The notes beneath the pieces were generated by a model. The model did no database searches, was not told where the DNA came from, and was given only the letters and a program-made list of their open reading frames with translations. The translations under genes and the position numbers were made by a program. DNA of 64,000 nt from Jackrogersella multiformis. Lineage: Eukaryota; Ascomycota; Sordariomycetes; Xylariales; Hypoxylaceae. Below, in pieces: positions 44,418-55,118 of the stretch (its first letter is position 1; each line of letters starts with the position of its first letter). The stretch covers positions 124,001-188,000 of the forward strand of contig CADCXD010000001.1 of assembly GCA_902806575.1 (NCBI GenBank), read 5' to 3'.

Positions 44418-45360
44418 ATGAAGTTAATTAACATTTTAATCAGTACAGTTGCTACGGCTTCGGCGGCAGGCACCGGCAAAGCACGTCGGCAGAACTGTCC
44501 CAACATCCACATTTTCGGTGCTCGCGAGACGACTGCACCGCCTGGATTTGGCTCTGCCTTGACGGTAGTAAATCTTATTCAGCAAGCAAATAGTGGCGCT
44601 ACGTCGGAGTCCATTGTCTACCCTGCCGCCGGCGGTAATGTGTATGCCGCAAGTGTCACGGCGGGTGTGGCGGCAGTAGCAAATCAGACCAGGGTCTTCA
44701 ACCAGATGTGTCCTGATTCGAAAATAGTCATCGTTGGGTACTCCCAAGTAAGTTTCGCTGGTAAAAGCTTTTCATTGGTGATGCTAACGTCTTAGTAAGG
44801 GAGGACAAATTGTTGATGACGCTTTCTGCGGTGGCCCGGACGGGACCAGTTTAAATACAACAAAAGCCACCGTCTCTTCAGGGGTCAGCAAGATGGTCGC
44901 AGCGATCATCTTGATGGGAGACCCGCGCCACGTCGATGGTCTCCCTTACAACGTCGGGAACGCTACAGCAGGTGGAGTGAGTATCGAAAGAATGATTCAG
45001 TTCTTGGCAATTTGGGCTAACTTGACCTAACAGTTTGCGGCTCGTCCGGTTGGGTTCCAATGCCCAGCTTTCGAAAACATCATCCAAGCGTACTGCGATG
45101 CCGAGGATCCGTTTTGCGCGAAGGGAAATAGCATGGCCACACATCAGGGCTATGGGCAGGTGTATGGACAGGCTGCGCTGAAGTTCGTGCAGAGCAAGCT
45201 GGCAGTGTCCAGTGCGAAGGCATCCAATGGAACCAATGGGACCAATAAAACCAACGGAACCAGTACTGTTATTCCTGTTAGCGAAGTATCCAGAGTAGGA
45301 TTGGATGGCACGTATTATATCTGGATGTTGCTAGCTCTCGGTGGGCTGGCCGTTTTGTAG
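44418..45360 (+). CDS. CE5 acetylxylan esterase/cutinase-like enzyme with C-terminal anchor-like tail
   Basis: Three exons, 44418-44747, 44800-44976 and 45034-45360, encode about 277 residues. A signal peptide occupies about residues 1-17. The core reads CPNIHIFGARETTAPPGFGS, then GYSQ-GGQ with the catalytic serine across intron 1, EDPFCAKGN with the likely catalytic aspartate and the THQGYGQ histidine, as in acetylxylan esterases of family CE5. The protein then has an Asn/Thr/Gly-rich linker (NGTNGTNKTNGTS) and ends in a hydrophobic stretch (YYIWMLLALGGLAVL), which looks like a GPI-anchor signal; this addition is not typical of secreted AXE enzymes. Intron 1 uses the second AG after the branch point, since the first would create a stop. 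The enzyme would remove acetyl groups from xylan. Confidence 0.85.
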
Positions 45361-45518
45361 GCAAATTCTAAAGGCAAATTGTTCAATAATAAATCAAATC
45401 ATCAGGAGGAGCCTCCCTCTAACTACGAGAATTTTAGGCGCTATTACAACTTATTCTTTCCCGAGTCTAGTTCTCATAAAACGACAGTGCTTAGATATGC
45501 AAATTCCTTCATGTCCGT

Positions 45519-46647
45519 TTATAGCTCTTCGCCAACTAACTTCGTAGGATCATCCAGATCCGCAAAAAGCTTCACACCCCAGTCTCTACCAGGGTTATTC
45601 ATCCTAGCTTTTTTATCCTGGGCGCCGATAGCCTCCATCTCAACGTCGGTGAAAGCGATATCCAGCGCACCAAGGTTTTCGCTGATATACTTCTCGTGTA
45701 CACTCTTGGGAATCACGGTGGTGCCTCTCTGGATTCCCCATGCAAGCACGACTTGCGCCACCGTCGCGTTCTTGCTGCTAGCCATGTCTTTCCAGAACGA
45801 GTCTTCCATAATAGGTGTGATGCCGCTGTTATTATAGGTTGGGTTGGTATTTGCGAGCGGCGAATACGCGATAACCTTGATACCAACCTCCTTATGGAAA
45901 TCAACAAAGTCCTGTTGCTGCAAGTAAGGGTGTGTCTCGAATTCGTGTGCGTATGGGCATATTGTGCACATGTCCAAGATGGCCTCGACGTCCTTTTTGG
46001 CAAAGTTGGAAATCCCAATATGTCGAGTGAGGTTGGCTCGTACCAGATTCTCCATGACCCGCCACGTGTCGAATACCGATGTCTCCTCGTCTAATTTGGT
46101 ACCTTCGCCAGGGACAAAGGCAACCGGCCAATGCATGAGGTAGAGATCAAGATACTCTACGTTAAGGTCCGATATTGACTTTTTGATTGCCGCGGTGGCT
46201 TCATTAGGACGGTGATCATTGTTCCACAATTTGCTGGTCACCCAAATGTTTCCTCGGGAAATATCTGCTTGAGAAATCCCTTTGCCAGTTTGGTCCTCAT
46301 TGCCTATATAAAGCATACGTTAAAATCCAACTCCCGTCGTTGCTTGAGGCGGGGTATTCTTACGATATATAAGTGCGGCATCAATGTGATTATACCCCGA
46401 ATTAAGAGCATACTGGACGGCATGTGCAACCTGCGAGTTGTAAGTTTGCCATTGAATGTGCCTTGCGAAAAGAGGTTGAGTTTACCTTGTCTCTGTCTGT
46501 CCATGTGCCTAAACCGATGTGAGGTATATCGTGAACGTGTGTGATAATATGGCTTTCCGCAGCAACCCGGGGGGTTAACAAAGGGAGGAAACTGAAAAGG
46601 GGGGTGCCAATTATAGCCATGGTTGATAAAACTTGAACCAATGCCAT
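45519..46647 (-). CDS. Aldo-keto reductase with N-terminal signal-like sequence
   Basis: Three exons, 46647-46486, 46430-46364 and 46303-45519, encode about 337 residues (introns 55 and 60 nt). The AKR core follows the family order: GLGTWTDRDK, IDAALIYRNEDQTGKG with the Asp and Tyr of the tetrad, VTSKLW with the Lys, LYLMHWPVAF with the His, and HIGISNF, EFETHPYLQQ, AYSPLAN, VVLAWGIQRGTTVIPKSV (NADPH site). Unusually, a hydrophobic N-terminus (about residues 1-30, LSTMAIIGTPLFSFLPLLTPRVAAE) precedes the barrel and looks like a secretion or membrane signal; an upstream start at 46746 would add 33 residues and bury it. Classical AKRs are cytosolic, so the start needs care. The 3' end is 158 bp from the convergent esterase gene. 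Confidence 0.85.
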
Positions 46648-47279
46648 TTCGGACGATATATTTTTTGCCTGCACCGTGCGTCCGACGGACGACAAATAAG
46701 ATATATACCTAGGTACCTTATATGAATCTGAAAGGGGTAGCTTCACTCGCAGCCAAGTGTCTGAACTATTATGATATGTCCAGAAGAAACCTGGTCGGTC
46801 GGGTTCTCCATATTAATAGATACCTAGGTATATATAGAACTTGACAGTCGATGGTAATCATACCTATTCGGCATGTTGGCGATGTATACCTAGATGGGGA
46901 TCCTGACATCATTTAACTGCAACATTCCCAACCACAGAATCTGAGTTTAAATAGGTAGGGAAAATAATATCAAATTGTTCAAATTGTAATGCTACGGCCC
47001 CTTAAGCTTTCGATATATATCAACCGAGGTGAGACGTCAGTCGGACAGACTTCCCCTAATGTCGCAATAATGACGTTAGTCTGTCATAGATGGTAACTTA
47101 AACGTTACGCTACGAAATAAAATAAAATATCATAAATATCAGCAGCACCCCAGGTAATCATTGAAATTCTGACTTTGAAGTTATTGGAACCTTAACATAT
47201 TGCTAGCAGATCGCACCATAATATTTACAACTTATTTCTGGATACTTTCTATTCTAATCAAATTCAAAAAGACATCAAC
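46648..47279. other. Divergent intergenic region
   Basis: The gap lies between the divergent aldo-keto reductase and four-exon small gene. It holds TACCTAGGTACC-type motifs near 46708-46717 and 46822-46831 and otherwise AT-rich sequence; no gene is visible. Confidence 0.55.
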
Positions 47280-47808
47280 ATGGCTGGAAACCATGGGATA
47301 TCCGGAATTTATGAATCGGGAGACCAGATCAACTATGGGCGATCCAATGTTGTAGATGAGGAGAAACATCACAAGATCAAGGCCGAGGGTTATAGACCCA
47401 GTTAGTTCCAAGCCACATCTTATCCCCTTACATGCTACTGAACGCTATTCACAGAGGACCAGAACAAGGCGATGAATCAAATGCTCGAGGAGAACGTACG
47501 TCTTATAAACGAACCCGTCCCTATATGCTACATATACGCAGGTCCCTGAGTCTGATCTTGACGTTTGTAGATACAGGACGATATCGCCGAGCGATATAAG
47601 CACGATCCTACTTACCGTGTAAGTCTCTCACAAAACCAAGCAAGTTTTACAATTGGTTGGTCGCTTACACTGGTAATGATAGGCAACTATGCACGGGAAT
47701 GAGCCGTCCAAAGGTGCGAAAATCGATGCTCAGATACTGCGGGAGGAAGAAGAGTTATTGAGAAGAAAGAAAGAGAAAACCGATGGCGTGTCAGGAAAGA
47801 CTTCATAA
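47280..47808 (+). CDS. Small conserved fungal protein, four exons
   Basis: Four short exons, 47280-47400, 47455-47495, 47571-47618 and 47683-47808, encode about 111 residues; reading phase is kept at every junction and each intron has a normal donor (GTTAGT, GTACGT, GTAAGT) and AG acceptor. The protein is highly charged and probably disordered or helical: MAGNHGISGIYESGDQINYG, then MNQMLEENIQDDIAERYKHDPT and AQILREEEELLRRKKEK. I recognise a family of small fungal proteins of this style with the ISGIYESGDQ and MHGNEPSKGAKIDAQ blocks, of unknown function. No cysteine or membrane segment is present. A role in stress or conidiation is only a guess. Confidence 0.75.
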
Positions 47809-48290
47809 ACGGAATGTTAGGTTTATTGCAAAGGAGGTCATGTTGTATTAGACCATTCATAGTGAAATTTCAATGGCTATCCAGCTGAAGAGTTGGTACC
47901 GGCGTGGAACTCTCGTACCATGAACAACCGGTGTCAAACTGCCGGCCGAAACCCGATTAAGAGAAACTGCTTTATAATTAATAGATATATGGAGTAGCCA
48001 CGCTCTATCTCGCTCTCCGACATTCCCAATAATTACCCCAACTATGGTTATCTATTAACCATCGGCATTCGCGGTTATCTAAGAAGGGAAATCATGATTC
48101 CTCACCAGACTATCGTCAGGTAGCTTGTTTAAGAACGCTACAAGAAACAGTAAAAAATCAAAGAAATATTCATCTATTAAGTGATAAGAAATCCGCGGGA
48201 ATAAAATATATGGTTTAGTTTCTCGTTATCCACATTCAGAGAGATTCTTCTCACAGCCCGCACACTTACACGTATCAACTTATATCATCA
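47809..48290. other. Intergenic region
   Basis: About 480 bp with no gene. The right end is the presumed promoter and 5' UTR of the GST-like gene. Confidence 0.55.
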
Positions 48291-49155
48291 ATGGCATCCA
48301 AAGATCTTTCAACCCCCTTCATTCTTTATACTTACACCTACTCCATCTGTGCTCTCATGGTGCACATGACTTACGAAATGCGTGGAACGCCCCGTGAGGG
48401 ATGGCCAGACCTGAAGTTGGAATTAAAATTCACGGACATTGGCCCCCTCACCCGCGAGCAGTTGAGCGAATTCTACTTGCTTAAAGTCGACACGAAAGGC
48501 ACGGTTCCCGTTCTTGTCAACGATCAAGTATTTGAAAAGCCCATGCCTGACAGCGTCGATATCTCGTTTTACTTGGCCGACTGGTATCCCAGTCTGCTTC
48601 CACCCCAACATGGGGAGGCGATCAAGGAACTTATCCACGAATTACATCAAATTAGTTACAAACTCTTGACGTTCGGTACCAAGACGAAGCATCCCAGCAA
48701 TGCCCTTGAATGGATGCAAGAACAAATCGAACGGACCAATATCTCGGATGAATATAGAAAGGCTTTGGAATACAAGGCAGGACTGTAGGTATCTCCTAGT
48801 CATGCTACTGATCACCATGTTGCGCTAACGAACTTTGGATAGGACCAAGGGATGGGCAGATAACCATTCCGATGAGGATCTCGCGGAACATGAAGCTCGT
48901 ACGCGCACCTTTTGCGCCAAGGTCCTTGCGCTGATGGAGCAACGTCCGACTGAGAAGGACAGGTTCACGTACATATTTGGGCCTGAACCGACGGTGCTTG
49001 ATGCGCATGTGGTAGTGTTTCTCGGGCGGGTGTACGAAAAAGAAAGATTTGATCTTCTTCCGCCTGCTCTGGTGCAGTGGCATGAACAGCTTAGAAAGAC
49101 AGACACGTGGAAGCGGGCCGTGCCGGCTGGGACGACTCTCCCGCCCATGTGGTAG
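48291..49155 (+). CDS. Glutathione S-transferase-like protein
   Basis: Two exons, 48291-48784 and 48843-49155 (58-nt intron), encode about 268 residues. The N-terminal third has the thioredoxin-like GST_N pattern: FILYTYTYSICALMVHMTY, then KVDTKGTVPVLVND with the cis-proline (TVPVL) that binds glutathione, and EKPMPDSVDISFYLADWYP. The C-terminal part is all-helical with FGPEPTVLDAHVVVFLGRV near the end (the GST_C N-capping/structural block, with the conserved Asp). Cytosolic GSTs conjugate glutathione to electrophiles. Related enzymes occur in fungal toxin clusters, where they add glutathione to pathway intermediates. Substrate unknown. The start is the first ATG, close upstream of the beta-strand. 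Confidence 0.75.
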
Positions 49156-50217
49156 GGTGTAGTTGTCTACTCCACGCCAAACCACCGACCACTCAGCCAC
49201 GTGAGGCTCTCGTGGGTGAAGTGGAGTGGATCAGTGGATTAAATATATGGTAGGTATTTATATAGTTTTCCAAACGACGAGGAGCTCGAGGAAGAGGCAA
49301 AAGTGTGAATAGTTTCTTTTTTATTACTATGACGTCATTCCTAAACCACAGGCTCATCTACTCAACGACTACGACATGGTAGAATGCCAGTCAAAGGGAT
49401 ACAGCTACACCCAAAGAGTCTAGAGCTTCTACATAATATTACTAGTGTAGGGTGTATTAGTAGGTAGTTAGCATTTATTGACGTGTATATTTTATGTGGA
49501 CGGTATCCATCGTCCCTTGATATTTCATACTAGTGTACCGGCATTTGTAAATCTTAAGCTGCTTAACCCCGGGTTCGTTTCCGGTTGCATATTAATCCTG
49601 GTCACCCTGCAACTCGGATTGAGGTAGGTATCCCTCGTATTAGATATCCTCTACTGTACCTAGTCTTGTTCTACATTGAAATACTAAAGCTACCTAACTA
49701 GACAGCTAGATAGACAGATAGCCTATTTGTTCAGATATTAAGTATAATTATGTATTATAAAAACTCTTCTAGTTCCACCGCGTAACCTCATATCGTCATG
49801 CCGCTCTATGCCGTTGCCAGTTTGTGCACGGGTTCCACCCCTAAGTTATCCTAGTAGCGGTCAATGTCACATCAAATTCGGATGGTCGGATATGGACCCA
49901 TTATATATCATGACGCGCAAACTGGATGGTTGTACATATGTAGATGGAGGCAGGCCTGGGCCGAGGTAGGGCTACATTTTATGCAAAGCATCGTGTCTTC
50001 ATCTTCACCTACAGTATAAATCCGACCCTCCGTCACCCACCGAACCGTACCCTCGTCGTCAATGCGCCTTCAGCATAGCCGCGAGAGCGCGCGGGCGGCT
50101 TCGGAGCGGGATTTCCAGAGTACTATATAAAGTTGAATCCGATCCCAGAGCTTTACAGTCGAGACGGTCTAAAAATGACACAACAGTTATCTCGGCGTCT
50201 GTATCATGTGAATTAGT
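49156..50217. other. Intergenic region
   Basis: About 1.06 kb without a gene. The right end holds a TATATAAAG box at 50124-50132 and GC-rich promoter sequence of the downstream P450 gene. Confidence 0.55.
50124..50132 (+). promoter_or_regulatory. TATA-like box of P450 gene
   Basis: TATATAAAG lies about 90 bp upstream of the ATG at 50218. Supported by position and consensus only. Confidence 0.5.
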
Positions 50218-51907
50218 ATGGCCCCTTTGCTAGCAAGCAGTCCGCTCCACTTGGCCACGATAGGCTGCACTCTGGTAAGTTTGCCACCCTCCAAGTTATA
50301 AGATCATTATAGGTTTACCGAAGCGGGAGACAATCCAACTAACCCAAGCCGAAGGCCATCGCTCTCGTTATAGGAACGGCCTTTTACAATGTCTTTCTAC
50401 ACCCCCTCCGATCCTTCCCGGGTCCTTTTCTCTGGAAGATCTTCCCTCTTGCCAAATATCTCCGATTAGTTCGTGGGGATTTACCCATATATATGATAAA
50501 ACTACACGCTCAATACGGTCCGATCGTGAGAATAACGCCAAACGAGCTCGCGTTTAGCGATCCCCAGGCATGGAAGGACATTTATGGCCACCGTCACAAT
50601 GGAGAGCCGGAGCTACCCAAATACGATGCCTTCTACCGCACTGTTAGCAACATGCCAAGGAGTATCATAAGCGCTTTACAGGATGAACATACCTTGCTGC
50701 GTCGTCAGCTGGCACCTGCGTTCTCCGACCGATCTATGCAGTTCCAGGAGCCTATAATTGAATCCTATGTAAATCTATTGATCCGCCGGCTACATGAACA
50801 GTGCAAAGGAGGAGCTGCTTCCCTCAACATGCGCGAGTGGCTGAATTGGACAACCTTTGATGTCATTGGAGATTTAGGCTTTGGTTCCTCGTTCGGCTGC
50901 CTGGATAAATCTGATTATCATCCATGGGTTAAGGTGGTAGCTAACATAACGAGGCAAACGGCTTACCTGAACGCCCTCATTGGCGTGGGACTACGACCCC
51001 TTGTGCAGATGGCCCTGAAATTCGGCAGGCTGGCTATTACAGACAACCAAAAGTTAGTCGGGGCGAAGATTCAGCAGAGGATGGAACTCGGCGTTGAGAG
51101 ACCGGACTTTCTCGAGGGACTGACCAGACAGAAGGGGGAGGGCAAGCTGGATTCCATGCAGATAACCGCCAACGGCATCACCCTTATTATAGCTGGAAGC
51201 GAAACGACGGCGACGATTCTTACTGGTGCCATATATCTCCTTATGACCAATCCGGATAAGCTCGCGACGCTCACTAAAGAGGTCCGCTCCATGTTCAACA
51301 ATGAGGACGAGATCACCCTAACTTCGGTCAATAAATTGTCATATATGCTAGCTTGTCTTAACGAGAGCCTCCGAAAGTACCCTCCTGTTCCGGGCGGCTT
51401 ACCCCGACAGTCGCCCAAAGGTGGTTGCTTCATCCTAAATAAGTTTGTTCCGGAGGGTGTAAGTTTCCCTAACCTTTCCCTCCTAGTTACAGATAAGACA
51501 GGACTAATATCATGGATCGTAGACCGTCGTGGCAGTCTGGCAGTACGCTATTAACCATGACGTGCGCTTCTGGACCGAACCCGACAAATTCATCCCAGAA
51601 CGATTCATGGGAGACCCGAAATTCAAGGACGACAAACTCGATGCGATGCAACCATTCGGTATTGGCCCTCGAAACTGCATCGGTCGCAAGTAAGTCTCGC
51701 CCCTATTCTGGTCGTCGTAAGCATCACGTGTGCTGACATCCAATTAGTTTGGCATATGTCGAGATGCGCATCATCTTGGCTAGGATCATATATAACTTTG
51801 ACATGTCAATCGATGAGGACAGTCGAGGGTGGCTAGAAACCCAAGAGGCATATAACTTATGGCACAAACCTTCGTTGAAAGCTTTCATGAAGCCCGTTAT
51901 CAGATGA
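50218..51907 (+). CDS. Cytochrome P450, isotrichodermin C-15 hydroxylase-like
   Basis: Four exons, 50218-50274, 50355-51458, 51523-51689 and 51748-51907, encode about 495 residues. The 19-codon first exon is the short hydrophobic start (MAPLLASSPLHLATIGCTL) before the Pro-rich hinge (HPLRSFPGPFLWK). The YGPIVRITPNELAFSDPQAWKDIYG block is typical of the CYP65/TRI11-like group. I-helix: ITLIIAGSETTAT. K-helix ExxR: ESLRKYPPVPGGLP. Heme-binding loop FGIGPRNCIGR spans the third intron. Such enzymes hydroxylate small secondary metabolites at the endoplasmic reticulum; the isotrichodermin-type label is by resemblance. It lies beside a transporter gene on the other strand, 415 bp away, tail to tail. 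Confidence 0.9.
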
Positions 51908-52322
51908 GGTTGATGACTTTGAGGTTGATTTAGGTATATATAATACATGAGAAGTTAGTGGGCATGTATGGAGAAGCATATATCCTAGATTGATAACGGC
52001 TTTGTACTCTTACCTCCCTGTTGACATATATTACTACATGTTTACATACATTATTGGGCGAGGAAGGATGAGAAAATGGCAACTTGGAGTTTCATACTGC
52101 AATTTACAATGAGGAATAGCTTTCTTAGGTTTATGAGCCCTTATATGATAAAAGTGCAAAACTGCCAATATAATAATCTTATAGATTCCAACTAGGTTAA
52201 CTTCGATTCTCCAGCAGACGCTAACACATATTATACTAGATTAGGAGTTGAAATATCATGTAATCTGCCTGGTTGGGCTAAAGATAGAGTGATGTAAGCT
52301 ACCCCTTTTGAGGCAAGTTTCC
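51908..52322. other. Intergenic region, 3' to 3'
   Basis: No gene is seen in this 415 bp between the convergent P450 and transporter genes. Confidence 0.55.
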
Positions 52323-54125
52323 CTAGACCGCGTAACGATATTGAGGACGAGCCTCCATTCCCGGTGCGCTGGGAAGTTCGCCTGAATCGAGTTTACTATT
52401 CAAGCGAGCGTAGTATTGTCGCATCAACAGGGCCGTAATGATGAAGACGCCTTGGGTACAACCCACGGTGATTAATGCTGGTCGGTACACTGGCGCATCC
52501 TCGGCTCGGTATATCAACGAGGAAACAATGCCGGCCAGGTTCATAGCCATGTAACTCAGGCCAAGTGATACAGCACGCCCCGTTGTAGTATGGCTGTTCG
52601 ACGAAAGCCAAGCCGGTACCAGATTGCTTGGTATAAATGTAGCAAACGTGATTAGGTACGTCAAGAAGTATCCGACTTGCGGCCGATGGACTAAGTCCAG
52701 AGTGCCGAGGAGAATCCAAGCGACTACTGAAATAACCGTAGTGCCACAAGCGAATGCTGCGCGTTGCTGGTAGCGATCTGAGAGCCAGCATATTGTGACT
52801 TGGAAGACGGACGCCGTTAAGTTGGGCCCGACCGTGTACAAATTAGCAGTAGTGGCTTCACTTGTGAGTCTTTTAATCATCGTCTATCAGAATAAGGAGT
52901 ATTAGCCAGATGAACAACTGATCATATCAACGTTGGGCACCTACTGGGAGAAAGTTCGAACTGCTGGCTACTCCAACACCATACATCAAAGCCATGAACG
53001 CGAAAACCCAAGTCGGCCAATGCTTGAGCTGCTTTTTCGCATCTTCCCAGCGGAACTCTTTATCCTGATCTTGAGAGTCCTGTTCAAGGCGATATTTGGC
53101 AAGTTTGACCTCTTCCTCTGTATACCATCTCGACTTTTCCGGGCTTCGAGGAGCGAACACATATAGGTACGCTGCAACCGCAACTGTGATAGATCCTTCG
53201 ATGAGAAAGAGATACTGCCAGCCCTTATTCCCATAAATGTAATTAGCAACGTTTTTTAGTTTCTTATGCAGCTAGCGATATCAACCCCTTACCTTCAGAG
53301 TTCCCTTCCATTGAAAAACACTCCATGAAATCAAGCCGGATACAGCTCCCTAAAACATTGGGTAAGTCAGAGGAATTTGCATATATTTCTTATCACTCAC
53401 TGCAATAAACCCCATTTGTCCGATCCAGGAGACACGAAACGCCATCTCCCTCCGAGTGTAAAATAAAGACAAGTAGTAAACTTCACAAGGTTTGTCTATT
53501 TTTGTTAATATTCTTCGTCAAGACATGGGGGAGGAATTGATGCATAAATTATTTTAATTATTGAACGTACTGAGTTATCAATTAGCGATCGATGGTCTCC
53601 TAAAGATAATGCCCAACATACCAAGCTGCTTCAACGGCACCCATTATGATTCTGGCTGTCATAATTCCGGCAAAGTTCGTAGCGGCAGAAGCGCCCATCG
53701 TACAAGCCCCCCAGCCCAATATGGTGAAAGGAATCACCCGAGCAGAATTATACTTCTTCGCAAGTACCGACCAGGGGATATTGAAGAGCGCATACGGTAT
53801 ATAAAACAATACAAGCAGGAGTGAGAATTGGTTTCCCACTAGGCCCAAGTCTTTCTCAAAGTCATTAGTCTTCGCGTTTCCCAGGTTGGCGCGATCAAGG
53901 GTATGCGTGAAGTATGCAAGAGCTTCAACGGTTAGTTATGCTTCAAATGTAATGTAGAAAAAGCGAAGAGCCCATAAGCAAGAATTTCTCACCTAATCCT
54001 GGCATCATTAACAAATCTGTTTTCCTCACGAGCCGCTTTTCTGCTGCGGCGTCATTCTCGAGCGACCTATGATCATCCACGACCACGGCCTCATGTCGCT
54101 TTTCCTCCTTTTCGCTGTCCGCCAT
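52323..54125 (-). CDS. MFS transporter, DAL5/allantoate-permease type, with a frame conflict
   Basis: Six exons are visible: 54125-53993, 53922-53622, about 53495-53401, 53349-53293, 53223-52945 and 52883-52323, about 474 residues if the frame is kept. The order fits the anion:cation symporter family (Dal5, Tna1): an acidic N-terminus, RLVRKTDLLMMPGL, DRANLGNAKTNDFEKDLGL, FNIPWSVLAKKY, FYTRREMAFRVSWIGQMGFIAGAVSGL, GWQYLFLIEGSI, FLPTMIKRLTSEATTANLYTVGPNL and later helices. The junction between exons 2 and 3 does not close: the best GTATGT donor is phase 2 but every near AG acceptor gives phase 1, or a stop. One extra base at the donor would explain it. So this may be a frameshifted allele, or I have missed an exon. 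Substrates in the family are nicotinate, pantothenate and allantoate. Confidence 0.75.
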
Positions 54126-55118
54126 GGCTAAGATGTGGAAATATTCGCTTATACTAATTTAACATGTCAAGATCGAAGGAGAACCTTGAGGATACCAAGA
54201 TAATGAAATATATTGTAATGTTAAGCCACCTAGCTTTATGTGGCACTACCGTAATAATTGCGATATGAACATTGGCAAACCCTTTCTAGAAACTCATTCA
54301 CTCGCACTCGAAGTCTTATTATACGTAGCGAGGATTGCGTGATTATCAACAATTCACCCCTCCTGCGCTGGGGGTATAGTTCCTTGCCATCAGAAATGTT
54401 ATAGATATTATGGAGAGTACCAATAATTCATCATAATATTGGACATACCTATTCGGACTCCTCTCCTCCAGCACCAACATGCATGACGCCACCCACCCTT
54501 CTAACCCCGGTAGCCTAATTAATAATAATCAGGCTTATCCGCCAAGCAGTTGCGGGACCCAGACCCCGATGATGTGAAGCATATAAAACCCATGCCTCAT
54601 CCGTCAGGCACGGGATTTTTACACATAGAAAAACCGCAGAGGCAACGATTCTTCGACGATGAGGTCCCGCTCGTTACCATCGACAGATTCTCTTCTAGCT
54701 CAAAGCCAACCTGCTTGTCTCCCGCGTAGGCATGGTAGCCATGTCATGGTGTAATGCTGGGGTAGCATTATGCTCCCAAATCCAGTAGATATGACTGGAT
54801 AATGAGATGAGCATTCATGTGCCATATTCGCTACAACTATGTAGGGGTTCATCGGTACGAAAACGAGTTACTTGGGGAACTAGAGCAACGGCCCGGCAGG
54901 CAACTCGGATTCGATTCAACTCTTGGCGTCGGATGCGGAAACAAGACTCCTGAATATTCGGCCGAGTACCGACGGCCCGACATCGCAGATATCGGCAATT
55001 TTAGAGAGGTTTGAAAGAGGTGACGAGGATCATTGCGAAGTTCAATATCCCATCATTCTTGCGGTTTTTTTCGTACTCGTTTGAAGAAAGGCCTCCATGA
55101 CAGCGACTCGACGGTGAT
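54126..55118. other. Divergent intergenic region
   Basis: About 990 bp between the divergent transporter and dipeptidase genes with no clear gene. A TATAAAA element at about 54582-54588 could mark a transcription start well upstream of the dipeptidase gene. Confidence 0.5.

Noticed and set aside
49560..49610. Possible tRNA B box GGGTTCGTTTCC
   Set aside because: The flanking sequence does not form a cloverleaf; the CCGG-flanked hairpin alone is not enough.
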